Shown here piece by piece: positions 24,480 through 32,393 of a DNA stretch of 64,000 nt (position 1 is the stretch's first letter; the number at the start of each line of letters is the position of its first letter). The notes below the pieces were generated by a model, which saw only the letters and a list, made by a program, of their open reading frames with translations, was not told the origin of the DNA and searched no databases. The DNA is from Cytophagales bacterium (GTDB taxonomy: Bacteria; Bacteroidota; Bacteroidia; Cytophagales; Thermoflexibacteraceae), in assembly GCA_004294445.1 (NCBI GenBank), contig REAZ01000016.1:40244-104243 (forward strand). Reading direction: 5' to 3'. Made by a program: the position numbers and the translations under genes.

Positions 24480-25688
24480 TCAATCTTTAAACTTTAAAAA
24501 CTCTCCTTCAAAAAGTCGCAAATATAATCCTTCGTTTAGGTCAAAAAGTTTAGCCTGATTTTCATCATTGTACCAAACTGTATTATTTTTGAATATATTT
24601 TCATGAAGTTCCTTATAGCTAAAAGAAGCTATTTTTCTTTTCACTTTAGACTGCGTTTTTTCCGCAGGAACATAAAGCGTAAGGCTTTGAATGTCATAGC
24701 AGATTTTTAAGGTTGATTTATCAAAAATAAACTCTTCCCGCACTTCCAATAGAGATATATCCTGTGGCATATAATATTCGTCATCAGAGGATTGGTCTTT
24801 CCTTAGATTATGCATGAAATCATAATAACTCATTCTTTCTTCTAACGAATCATTAGTGAAAGGGCGTAAAACCCCTGCTATTACAGCCTCCATAATGATT
24901 TTTGTAATTTCATTATGCTTGGTAAACATTGGCTTATTGGCGGGCTTGCTCAAATCTATCCGATACCAAACAGTTTTGCGGAAAAGCTGCTGGCTTACAG
25001 GAATATTGCATATAGAATTGTTATTTTCTGTGATTTTCTCTTGCTTCAGCTTTTCATCAATATATGGATTAGACACTAAATAACCTTTGAAAAGTCGCTT
25101 ATTGAAGGCTTCCAAAAGGGGTAAATGTTCGTTATTATCTTTTTTATTAAACCATACTGCCTGCGGATTATCTTCAAATACATTTTTTACTATTTCCTTC
25201 CAACTAAATGTGGCGATGAACTTTTCTTTCTTTGAGGAATGTAAATGAGCAGGGATATACAAGTTAATTGCTTGAATGTCATGGTAAAAACGTAGGTCTT
25301 TTTTGCTGTAAATAATATCTTCCCGCACCTCTAAGAGTGTGATTTGTGTAGGGGAGTATTCCTTACTCGTATTGGCAATCGCTAAGTTTGTTATAAAGTC
25401 TTCGTAGGGCATTCTTATAGTCAAAGAATCATTTTGAAAAGGTCTGAGGATACCTGCTTTTACAGCCTCTACAATGATTCTTGTTATCTCCAAATCTTTG
25501 GCAAACATCGGCTGATTAGCCTCCTGACTTAGGTCTATCCTATACCATATCGTATTTCTAAATGCTTGGTCATCTACATGAATAGGGCGCAGGGAATTGA
25601 TATTATAACCAAATTCATACATTCCTTGGGCGCAAGCAAATGAAACATAAAATGTGAGTGCAAAAAGTGCTAAGACAATTTTTTTCAT
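24480..25688 (-). CDS. GldN-like protein with two tandem GldN domains
   Basis: 402 aa with a signal peptide (LALFALTFYVSFACAQG). Two copies of a ~170-residue unit are clear. Each begins TVWYRIDL or TIWYRIDL, then NQPMFAKD or NKPMFTKH, continues with an EITRIIVEAVKAGILRPF / EITKIIMEAVIAGVLRPF helix, then DSL-x-x-RM and VREDIIYSKKDL / VREEFIFDKSTL. This is the GldN/PorN signature of type IX secretion and gliding motors. Usual GldN has one such domain and sits in gldKLMN; here no gldK, L or M is near. It may be a specialised paralogue. Confidence 0.8.
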   Translation of the reverse strand: MKKIVLALFALTFYVSFACAQGMYEFGYNINSLRPIHVDDQAFRNTIWYRIDLSQEANQPMFAKDLEITRIIVEAVKAGILRPFQNDSLTIRMPYEDFITNLAIANTSKEYSPTQITLLEVREDIIYSKKDLRFYHDIQAINLYIPAHLHSSKKEKFIATFSWKEIVKNVFEDNPQAVWFNKKDNNEHLPLLEAFNKRLFKGYLVSNPYIDEKLKQEKITENNNSICNIPVSQQLFRKTVWYRIDLSKPANKPMFTKHNEITKIIMEAVIAGVLRPFTNDSLEERMSYYDFMHNLRKDQSSDDEYYMPQDISLLEVREEFIFDKSTLKICYDIQSLTLYVPAEKTQSKVKRKIASFSYKELHENIFKNNTVWYNDENQAKLFDLNEGLYLRLFEGEFLKFKD

Positions 25689-25715
25689 GCTAAATAGTTT
25701 GGGTTTTATTGGTTA

Positions 25716-25805
25716 ATTGCAAAAGATTTAAGAAGGTAAACTGCTGAATGAGAAATAGTTGGAAATTTTAATAGAGTTGCAGGTGCGCTATGATAGCACC
25801 TGCAA
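25716..25805. repeat. Dispersed repeat, copy R3, with GCAGGTGC hairpin
   Basis: Holds the right half of the unit, GATTTAAGAAGGTAAACTGC, and a perfect 10-bp inverted repeat TTGCAGGTGC (25777-25786) with GCACCTGCAA (25796-25805). The hairpin lies after the stop of the TPR gene on the minus strand but has no T run, so it is a stable 3' structure rather than a classic terminator. Confidence 0.75.
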
Positions 25806-25839
25806 CGAAGAAAACTTACTGACTAAAAAAGCAAGCAGA

Positions 25840-26364
25840 TTAGAATGTATCATATTTGGCAATAAACTGTTTTACTTCTTTTGAGGAATAAAGACTTGGC
25901 AAGCCCTTTACTCTGTGTATTTGATGCTCCCGCATAAACTTTAAAGCAATAGCATCTTTCCCCAAGTCGCTGTATGCCAAAGCAATACGATAACGACAAT
26001 CATTGAGCAATGACTTTGCCCAACGTATGCCTTCTCCCGTATATTCTAAGCCAATTTGCTGATAACTCATTGCTAAAATCCTGTGATAGAGGGCAATAGC
26101 TTGCTCTGTCTGTCCAAGCATATCTAATGCCCCAGCATAGTCCCAAATTACCAAAGGGTCTTGTGGGCAAAGTAAATAAGCTTTTTCAGCCCAGTCCATT
26201 GCGGCTTTATACTTTTTTTCTTCATAGTAGGTAGTAGATATACGAGCCATCAGCCAAACATTATCAGGTTCTTTTTTCCAATTTCTTTTTAGCACTGCCC
26301 TCGCTTGCATATACTTCTGCTGGGCTAAATATTGGTCTATCGCTATTTGACTTCTTGTGTTCAT
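25840..26364 (-). CDS. TPR-repeat protein
   Basis: 174 aa. At least three TPR units can be read: DQYLAQQKYMQARAVLKRNW, ARISTTYYEEKKYKAAMDWAEKAY, and DYAGALDMLGQTEQAIALYHRIL, followed by ALAYSDLGKDAIALKFM. No signal peptide, so cytoplasmic. TPRs bind other proteins, but the partner is unknown. Its start overlaps the stop of the small membrane protein gene upstream by 4 bp, so the two are co-translated. Confidence 0.8.
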   Translation of the reverse strand: MNTRSQIAIDQYLAQQKYMQARAVLKRNWKKEPDNVWLMARISTTYYEEKKYKAAMDWAEKAYLLCPQDPLVIWDYAGALDMLGQTEQAIALYHRILAMSYQQIGLEYTGEGIRWAKSLLNDCRYRIALAYSDLGKDAIALKFMREHQIHRVKGLPSLYSSKEVKQFIAKYDTF

Positions 26365-26579
26365 TTCTTTTTTACTTTATTTGGATTTTGCTCCCACTCT
26401 TCCTGCTTTCTTTTTTTATCTTTATATTTTTGTTGCTTTCTGCCTTGTCCCTTTTCATGTTTGGCTCGGTTACTTTCCCTGATATTTTTTCTATGTTCAC
26501 GAGCAAACATCAAAAATAGCGTTGTCAGGCAAATAAATAGGAAAGCTGCTATTTCGTTCCAAAACATAACATTTAACAA
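26361..26579 (-). CDS. Small membrane protein with basic tail
   Basis: 72 aa: one hydrophobic segment (EIAAFLFICLTTLFLMFA, residues 9-26), then a strongly basic tail of about 40 residues rich in Lys, Arg, Gln and Glu. It could anchor the TPR protein, whose gene overlaps it by 4 bp. The promoter is a TATCTTTG box in repeat R4. Function unknown. Confidence 0.6.
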   Translation of the reverse strand: MLNVMFWNEIAAFLFICLTTLFLMFAREHRKNIRESNRAKHEKGQGRKQQKYKDKKRKQEEWEQNPNKVKKK

Positions 26580-26603
26580 GTAGATTTAATGATAACAATA
26601 TTC

Positions 26604-26783
26604 AGATTCAATATTTCCCAAAGATACAAATTTTAGAAAATATTTCTTTTGCTGCCTACTACTATTTTTGTGCTATGATATTTTTGTATCAAAATTGCAA
26701 AAGATTTAAAAAGGTAAACTACTGAATGAGAAATAATTAGAAATATAAAGAGAGTTGCAGGTGCGCTACAGTGGCACCTGCAA
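26604..26783. repeat. Dispersed repeat, copy R4 (most complete, ~180 bp)
   Basis: It contains both halves: the left half as in R2 (CAAAGATACAAATTTTAG, TTGCTGCCTACTACTATT) and the right half as in R3, ending in TTGCAGGTGC (26755-26764) and GCACCTGCAA (26774-26783). Its minus-strand TATCTTTG box (26626-26619) faces the gene at 26579. Confidence 0.8.
26619..26626 (-). promoter_or_regulatory. Promoter -7 element of the small membrane protein operon (inside R4)
   Basis: TATCTTTG, minus strand, 40 bp before the ATG at 26579. It is duplicated in R2. Confidence 0.5.
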
Positions 26784-26829
26784 GGGTAGGAATCTACCGC
26801 AAACAAGGCTAACGGGACAACCTCTTTTT

Positions 26830-27498
26830 TTAATATTTATTTTTTTGACTGTCAATGAAATCTTGATTCATTTGATTATTATATTCTTGTATTGTTTGGT
26901 ATATTTTTTTTAAAGGTTCAAATTTTGTTTTTCTATATTCATACTCAAATTTTGTAAAAGCTATATATTCACTAATTTCAATTACTAAAAAATACAATTC
27001 TGAATTTTTATCATTGTTTATTTTTTTTGCTTTATGTTTAACATATTCAAAATTGCCTTTATATTTTATTGTAGAATGAAAACTGCCGAAATAATAAAAA
27101 CCTAACATATCTGTATAAATTAAATAATAATATTTATTATTCAATTTTACCAAATGAACAACATTAAGGTTTTTTGTATCTAATACTGCTTTACTCTTGA
27201 TTTGATAAAACACTTTACTATCTAACTTAAATTTATTAGTTGTTAAATATTCAGTATTTGGAAGATATGTAACTGTATATTTTTCATTAGAAAGCGATTC
27301 TATTATTTCTTCTTTTTCAAAATAATAAGCATATACAAATCCTTCTTTATCCGTATAAAGAGAATCTTCACCAATTTTTGTCCAAGTAAACCACTCATTT
27401 CCATTTGAGTGCCAAGTTTGCCCAATTTTTTGAAGTCCTTGCCCATATCCTACTAAACTCACTAAACTTAAAACTGCTATTAAAATTAATTTTTTCAT
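26830..27498 (-). CDS. Secreted hypothetical protein
   Basis: 222 aa with a signal peptide (LILIAVLSLVSLVGYGQ). The mature part begins LQKIGQTWHSNGNEWFTWTKIGEDSLYTDKEGFVYAYYF and is rich in aromatic residues and Lys. The rest is beta-rich and low in small residues. No family recognised. Its start is 24 bp from the stop of the cysteine-rich protein gene, and it appears to be the last gene of a run of secreted orphans on this strand. Confidence 0.6.
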   Translation of the reverse strand: MKKLILIAVLSLVSLVGYGQGLQKIGQTWHSNGNEWFTWTKIGEDSLYTDKEGFVYAYYFEKEEIIESLSNEKYTVTYLPNTEYLTTNKFKLDSKVFYQIKSKAVLDTKNLNVVHLVKLNNKYYYLIYTDMLGFYYFGSFHSTIKYKGNFEYVKHKAKKINNDKNSELYFLVIEISEYIAFTKFEYEYRKTKFEPLKKIYQTIQEYNNQMNQDFIDSQKNKY

Positions 27499-27522
27499 CT
27501 TACTGTTGTTTAAATGTGTAGA

Positions 27523-28113
27523 TTATTTATATTCAATAATTGCATATCCTAAATCTTGTAAATCGTCATAATATGTTGTCAGTTTAATAAAATTACCAAT
27601 CCATATTCTTTTATCATTTATCAATTCGTAATCTCCAAAAATGTCAAACTTATCCATTTGGTTTTGCCAAAAATTATAATGGCAAGGTGTTACTAATGTA
27701 ATTTTATTGATGATAGATGAGTTATTTGTATTTGCATAAAGTCCAGTATCAAAATTTGATAATTTGACTTTATAATAGTTATTTGATAATTTAACTGTAT
27801 TATAATTTTTAATATTTTCTCCCAAATTAATACCTTGTACTACTGTTGTAATTTTATCGATTATATAGTAATTTGTTTTAGGTTTTACATTGTAATTATA
27901 AATAGGATAATCGCTTTTACTTTTTCCACAAACTCCACAACTACCCCCAGAGCTGCAATGATTACAGTATTCACAAGTTTTGCAGACACGACAAGAGGCG
28001 CTTCCAACACAAGTGCCACAACAAGTTATTTTTAAGTGTTGTATATTGTTTGTTGAAGTAACAATAAAGCTAATACCAAAGAATATAATTATCTTGTTGA
28101 AAAGTATCATCAT
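27523..28113 (-). CDS. Secreted cysteine-rich hypothetical protein
   Basis: 196 aa with an N-terminal hydrophobic segment (IIIFFGISFIVTS). The striking part is residues ~30-65, with 13 cysteines, including ITCCGTC, CRVCKTCEYCNHC and GSCGVCGKSK. The spacing CxxC-xx-C resembles a zinc-binding or disulfide-knotted module found in small Bacteroidota proteins. The C-terminal ~130 residues are beta-rich and unrecognised. It is part of a run of minus-strand orphans, the gap to the next gene being only 1 bp. Confidence 0.55.
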   Translation of the reverse strand: MMILFNKIIIFFGISFIVTSTNNIQHLKITCCGTCVGSASCRVCKTCEYCNHCSSGGSCGVCGKSKSDYPIYNYNVKPKTNYYIIDKITTVVQGINLGENIKNYNTVKLSNNYYKVKLSNFDTGLYANTNNSSIINKITLVTPCHYNFWQNQMDKFDIFGDYELINDKRIWIGNFIKLTTYYDDLQDLGYAIIEYK

Positions 28114-28114
28114 A

Positions 28115-28783
28115 TTAAAAACTTTTATTTATATTTTGCTTCTCTTTCTGCTGATATTGCTTATACGCATTCTCAACTAAAGCAAATGTGGGTTTATGAA
28201 TATATATCATTTCTGTAAAATGTAGAAACTGAACTGGTGTTACTGCCTGTTGTTCGCTTTTTGTTTTTACTTCGAGAGAAACACTATTTGATTCCCATGA
28301 ATATATGAAATCTATATTAGAATACGCTTTCTTAGAGAATGGTTGTCCAAGAGATTCTAAAAGAACATTAATAAAGCTATGGTCATAGTCATCATCTATG
28401 GTCGCCTCAATTTTATAAATTTTGTCATTAAATGTTTCTACAAACAAAAATGCAAAATAATTATTGGAGTTATTAAATTTATCATTTGTTCTTAATCTAT
28501 ATGAATTGCCTATGCTCAAATATTTTTCATCTTGTTGATAATAGACATATCTTTTTGTTCCAATTTCAGAGAAAGAAGGAAACATTACCTCTCTAAATCC
28601 ATTGTAATTACGTATGCTTGACCCTAACCTAATATCCTTGAAGCCCATTTTTTGTTCTAATGCTGTGCTATAAACAGGTTGTTGTACTTCCTCTACATCA
28701 TTCTTTGTGCCATTACATGAGAAAAATGTATATACAGAGCAAACAAGTGATAATGCTACTAAATAATTTTTTATTTTTTTCAT
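28115..28783 (-). CDS. Hypothetical lipoprotein
   Basis: 222 aa. Lipobox TFFSC with the Cys at about residue 23, so it is probably anchored to the membrane facing the periplasm or outside. The rest has a KMGFKDIRLGSSIRNYNGFRE motif and beta strands. No family recognised. It ends 1 bp before the cysteine-rich gene starts and begins 3 bp after the small membrane protein gene ends, so the three form a tight operon. Confidence 0.6.
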   Translation of the reverse strand: MKKIKNYLVALSLVCSVYTFFSCNGTKNDVEEVQQPVYSTALEQKMGFKDIRLGSSIRNYNGFREVMFPSFSEIGTKRYVYYQQDEKYLSIGNSYRLRTNDKFNNSNNYFAFLFVETFNDKIYKIEATIDDDYDHSFINVLLESLGQPFSKKAYSNIDFIYSWESNSVSLEVKTKSEQQAVTPVQFLHFTEMIYIHKPTFALVENAYKQYQQKEKQNINKSF

Positions 28784-28786
28784 AAT

Positions 28787-29023
28787 TTAATTCGTTTTAT
28801 TATTTTTTTGATTATTAAAACCTTCATAAATCCAAATACCAATCCTTGCCAAAAGGTAGTATATAATAATGGATAGAGTAAGTATATAAGCAAATATCCC
28901 CATATCTGCATTGTTTAAAGCAGTTATAATACTTGCTACAAATAATGGGATAACAATCAGACTTGCTATTACAAGTCTATAATAACCTTGTGGTAATTTT
29001 TTTAAGGCATTAAATAAAATCAT
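28787..29023 (-). CDS. Small membrane protein, two TM segments
   Basis: 78 aa. Two hydrophobic helices (LVIASLIVIPLFVASIITAL and YILTLSIIIYYLLARIGIWI) leave short polar ends. It is first in the operon with the lipoprotein and the cysteine-rich protein. No function assigned; it may anchor or export its partners. Confidence 0.55.
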   Translation of the reverse strand: MILFNALKKLPQGYYRLVIASLIVIPLFVASIITALNNADMGIFAYILTLSIIIYYLLARIGIWIYEGFNNQKNNKTN

Positions 29024-29091
29024 AATATCAATTATATTTGTTAATAATACCTTTTATCAATCCTACCAAAAACATAAATCTCAAAGGGTTG

Positions 29092-29238
29092 TCAGTGGGG
29101 GATACATTCAACAGTGCTATAAGAGTAATCTAATAGATAAACAAGCCCTAATTGATACCCCTTATACTTTCCAAAAGTAAGAGTATCTCTCATAAACAGT
29201 TTAAACTTATTTATTATGTCACTTTTCCCTACAGCCAT
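29092..29238 (-). pseudogene. Truncated FGKYKG-motif gene
   Basis: An ATG at 29238 opens a 48-codon frame containing RDTLTFGKYKGYQLGLVYLLDYSY, which matches the FGKYK...Y motif of small exonuclease-associated modules (compare residues ~230-250 of the exonuclease at 49138). A TGA ends it at 29092. Beyond the stop the frame continues QPFEIYVFGRIDKRYY, as if the gene once ran on. I infer a nonsense-truncated remnant. Confidence 0.4.
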
Positions 29239-29299
29239 ATACTAAGTCAATTTTTTGTTTGCTTATAAAATCAATCTATTCTTTATTATAATTTTTTAC

Positions 29300-29593
29300 T
29301 TAATCATCCTTACCCATACTTCTCTCAAATTCATATTGCCCACCAACCCAACCAAAATCTCCGCCATAATTATAGTCAAGTTGTTTCAAAAAAGCATCTT
29401 TTGCTTTTTCACCATTAAGCATTAATACAGAGTCGTTAAGAGGCGTTTGAATGAAATATTTACCGTTTTTCTCACTGCATTTAAAGTCACCTATACTTGT
29501 TACACGTTCAATACTCATATACAAATCATATATGTTGTATGTGCTATCATCAGTTAAATCGTCTAACCAATCATCAAAGTTTGTTGTTGTCAT
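29300..29593 (-). CDS. Hypothetical small acidic protein
   Basis: 97 aa, acidic N-terminus (FDDWLDDLTDDSTYN), no signal peptide, followed by FKCSEKNGKYFIQTPLNDSVLML and a closing DYNYGGDFGWVGGQYEF segment. Family not recognised. It resembles a substrate or immunity-type protein in size and charge, but that is speculation. It lies between two genes of the same strand, 33 bp from the secreted protein gene. Confidence 0.5.
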   Translation of the reverse strand: MTTTNFDDWLDDLTDDSTYNIYDLYMSIERVTSIGDFKCSEKNGKYFIQTPLNDSVLMLNGEKAKDAFLKQLDYNYGGDFGWVGGQYEFERSMGKDD

Positions 29594-29626
29594 GTGAGTA
29601 TATATTTTATAGAAATAAACCTATTG

Positions 29627-30787
29627 TTATCTAAGCCGCTTAACATCACAATTAAGTTTCATTTCAGAAATTGTGATATTCCCTTGCCATTTCCACGAAC
29701 CATCTGCTGTAATAGCTAAATATTTATAAACACCTAATTTTTGCCTTGTAGTAAAGAGTTTTTCATTACTGCATTTCAAATTTTCAGAATCTTTTTCCGT
29801 TAGAAAATTACCTTTTGAAATGCTTCCTATAAAGACATACTCATTATCTCCTTGAGTCACTTCTTTCAGGAAAATTAATATATCTTGTTTCTTGGAAATC
29901 TGTTTATTCAAACTACAAAAACTATAATCTCCTGCATTCTCAATTTTACCAAGTTGCGTATTATTACTATTAAGATATTCCATAAAGTAAACTTCAGTCG
30001 GCATATCATCCTTATTAACTTGTTTGGAATATTCACTATATCCGATGGATTCAAAATATCCCTTCCCTAACTGAATAGTACCTACAGGAAATACATTTTT
30101 AATCAAACTAACATTTCTTCCAATACTAATGTAATTTTCAATTTTGTTGTCATAAACAAAGGCTTCACCCGAAGAGCGATACTTGGAAGATGATGAACCT
30201 GTAATAATTTCTACTTTATGCCAACCATTAGGAATACTATTGGGAAAATTTTTTATTGCTCGATATCTGCTTTGTAAATCATAAATATCTTTATAATTTT
30301 CACTACGCGCCTCTGCTTGTATTTTGGCATCCTGCCCGCTAACAGGAGGGGCGAACTGGTACCATTCATTTTTAATTGGTATTTGACTAGTAGAACTATT
30401 AGAATTAGAATTTGTTCCTGTATTATTCTTACCATTAAGGCTCTCAACTGTAATTCCGTCATTTCCAAGATTAAAATAAACTACACTACCGTTAAGGACA
30501 ACTGTATATTCAAACTGCTTTCCTTTTGCAGATGTACTATAATTTTTTCCCGCATTAATTATAGTTGTATTTTGCCAATTCCCATAAGTATCTTTATAAC
30601 CTGAAACAGTTACTTTATCTTGACTACCTATTTGCAAAATTTCCACTTTCAAATCTATCGATTGCCAATTTACTCCGTTATTTCCAATTGACTTATATCC
30701 TTTTAAGCGATATACTTCCTGTGCTACTACTTCCATTCTTATTAAGAAGATAATAGTAATTCCCAATAACATAATAACTTTTTTCAT
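29627..30787 (-). CDS. Large secreted hypothetical protein
   Basis: 386 aa from the Met at 30787, chosen because MKKVIMLLGITIIFLIRMEVVAQ is a proper signal peptide; an upstream start at 30877 would add 30 residues without signal character. A Ser/Asn-rich linker (NNTGTNSNSNSSTSQ) divides an N-terminal beta domain (~residues 25-110) from a C-terminal domain that starts with NEWYQFAPPVSGQDAKIQAEARSENY. No family recognised. It is first in the run of secreted orphans on this strand. Confidence 0.6.
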   Translation of the reverse strand: MKKVIMLLGITIIFLIRMEVVAQEVYRLKGYKSIGNNGVNWQSIDLKVEILQIGSQDKVTVSGYKDTYGNWQNTTIINAGKNYSTSAKGKQFEYTVVLNGSVVYFNLGNDGITVESLNGKNNTGTNSNSNSSTSQIPIKNEWYQFAPPVSGQDAKIQAEARSENYKDIYDLQSRYRAIKNFPNSIPNGWHKVEIITGSSSSKYRSSGEAFVYDNKIENYISIGRNVSLIKNVFPVGTIQLGKGYFESIGYSEYSKQVNKDDMPTEVYFMEYLNSNNTQLGKIENAGDYSFCSLNKQISKKQDILIFLKEVTQGDNEYVFIGSISKGNFLTEKDSENLKCSNEKLFTTRQKLGVYKYLAITADGSWKWQGNITISEMKLNCDVKRLR

Positions 30788-30931
30788 AAGCATTAATTTT
30801 TTTAAATGAATAAACAATAAAATCTGTGAAGTACATTTACCAATCCTATACCTAAAACGTAAATTATTAAAAATCAATTATTTAAATTTTAATTATTGAA
30901 ATTAAAATATCAAAAAATGACATAAAGCCAT

Positions 30932-30948
30932 CAAATTTTGAAAATTTG
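30932..30948. repeat. 17-bp perfect palindrome CAAATTTT-G-AAAATTTG
   Basis: It lies in the ~370-bp gap between the secreted protein gene and the XRE regulator. It could be an operator for the XRE protein, but is far (210 bp) from that start. The rest of the gap is AT-rich with no ORF or terminator I can defend. Confidence 0.4.
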
Positions 30949-31160
30949 AAATCCCCTTGCTGTAAAGTTTGGTAATTTATAATGTGTGTGTGAAAGAAAT
31001 ACGGAGTTCGTATTTGTGCTGTTTTGTGTGTATTTATTTGCTCATTACAAACATAATAGGAATATTCCTTGCTTTTACGTTTTTAATCTTATAATTTAGC
31101 AGTTTCACTCATAGTTTATTATTACATAAAAAAATTACCAATCACAAACCAATCAAAAGT

Positions 31161-31541
31161 ATGGAAACGGAATTTAAAACAGGGCTTAAAATCAAGAAAT
31201 TGAGAGAGTTACGCAACTATACGCAGGAGTTTATGGCGGAAAAACTTAGCATGAGTCAAACAGGGTATAGCAATATAGAAAGGGACGAAACAGACGTAAG
31301 CCTGAGCCGCTTGCAGCAGATAGCCAAAGTATTAGAGATAAAGCTCCAAGATTTGCTCGGTTTTGATGAAAAAATGTTATTTGTGGGGACAATGACAAAT
31401 AATAATACAAATCAAGCAGGGGTAATATTTAGCAGTGAAACTTTTGAGCGGGAGCGCAAGCTATACGAGGAGCAGATAAAGCAGCTAAAGGAGGAAGTTG
31501 CTTTTTTGCGGGGACTGGTAGGAGAAAGGGCAGGATTTTAG
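31161..31541 (+). CDS. XRE-family transcriptional regulator with coiled-coil tail
   Basis: 126 aa. The helix-turn-helix is clear: IKKLRELRNYTQEFMAEKLSMSQTGYSNIERDETDVSL at about residues 10-50. A linker (TNNNTNQAG) leads to a coiled coil (RERKLYEEQIKQLKEEVAFLRGLV) that should dimerise it. It is followed by the damaged toxin-antitoxin gene and then the MmeI-type enzyme, so it might act as a control protein for either; the palindrome at 30932 is a possible site. Confidence 0.85.
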   Translation: METEFKTGLKIKKLRELRNYTQEFMAEKLSMSQTGYSNIERDETDVSLSRLQQIAKVLEIKLQDLLGFDEKMLFVGTMTNNNTNQAGVIFSSETFERERKLYEEQIKQLKEEVAFLRGLVGERAGF

Positions 31542-31594
31542 GGAAAAATAAACTCATTTATTTGTTTATTTGTTAGTGAAATAAAAGTAAGAAT

Positions 31595-32017
31595 ATGGAT
31601 ACAGAACAGTTAATATTACAGCAAACGGCATCATTGCCAGAAGAACTCAAAAAAGCAATCTTGCTTTATGTAACTTTTGTGGTTCAGCAGTACCAAAAAA
31701 GTGCAACTATAGAAGAACCGATAAAGAAAAAGCGTGGAGGATTAGGGCTTTATCAGGGTATGATTGTTATGTCAGATGATTTTGATGAGCCTTTGGACGA
31801 ACTAAAAGAATATATGCAGATGAATAGATATTTATTAGATACTCATACTATTTTGTGGTATTTAGAGAATAATAATCGCCTACCTCAAAAGATAAAAGTT
31901 TTATTGGAAAATGCCGATAATCAGCTTTTTGTTAGCATTATTAGCTTTTTCTTCGTCTATATATTTTTGTACTTTTTCAAGAATAGAATCAAACAGTTCT
32001 ATTTCTACGCCAATTAA
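31595..32017 (+). pseudogene. vapBC-like fusion truncated by an IS remnant
   Basis: The first ~74 residues are a DUF2281-like antitoxin (DTEQLILQQTASLPEE, ending DDFDEPLDELKEYM). In the same frame, MNRYLLDTHTILWYLENNNRLPQK begins a PIN-domain toxin, so the two genes are fused. The toxin part breaks off after FVSIIS (about residue 117); the remaining ~25 residues are FFFVYIFLYFF-type noise, read across a minus-strand transposase remnant. The catalytic Asp of the toxin remains but most acidic residues are lost, so it is not active. Confidence 0.7.
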
Positions 32018-32065
32018 TCGCAAAGATTTTTTTGGATTCTGTTTTAAAATTGTGTATTTATCCAC
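31943..32065 (-). mobile_element. IS transposase N-terminal remnant (IS5/DDE_Tnp_4-like)
   Basis: On the minus strand a frame reads MDKYTILKQNPKKSLRLIGV then EIELFDSILEKVQKYIDEEK from about 32065, which matches the N-terminal helix-turn-helix of IS5-group transposases (KYxxLKxxPxxFLRLTGV). Only ~40 codons remain. Its inner edge lies where the fused toxin gene breaks off. Confidence 0.55.
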
Positions 32066-32079
32066 TTGTTTATCAATTT

Positions 32080-32393
32080 TTTAGTAAATATAATTTATTT
32101 TGCAAGATGTCTATTATTATTTTTTTGCTAAGATAAATATATTACGTAAGTTTATGGTGTGTAACTTCTGTTTAATATTAACTCCTATTTTTAAATCAGC
32201 TTATTGAAAAAACACTTGACGAACAATGAAAAAAACCAACTGCTGGCAGCACGTTTGCAATAGGACAGGGGCTTACTCCGCTTATTTGGTATAACTCACC
32301 ACCCACCACAAAAACAAAAAATCCCCTTCCAACCTTGCTTTTCCAAAATAAAAACCAAATATTTACCAAAAAACAAAGCATTATCTCAAAAAC
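32080..32393. other. Non-coding region before the MmeI-type gene
   Basis: AT-rich DNA to about 32215, then a GC-richer patch (32240-32290) containing CTGCTGGCAGCACG and GGACAGGGGC. It resembles decayed intergenic repeats common in Bacteroidota. No ORF or clear promoter; a start for the restriction enzyme transcript must lie here. Confidence 0.35.

Noticed and set aside
32196..32381. Minus-strand frame before the MmeI-type gene
   Set aside because: Low-complexity aromatic and glycine-rich translation from a repeat-like patch; no signal or family.
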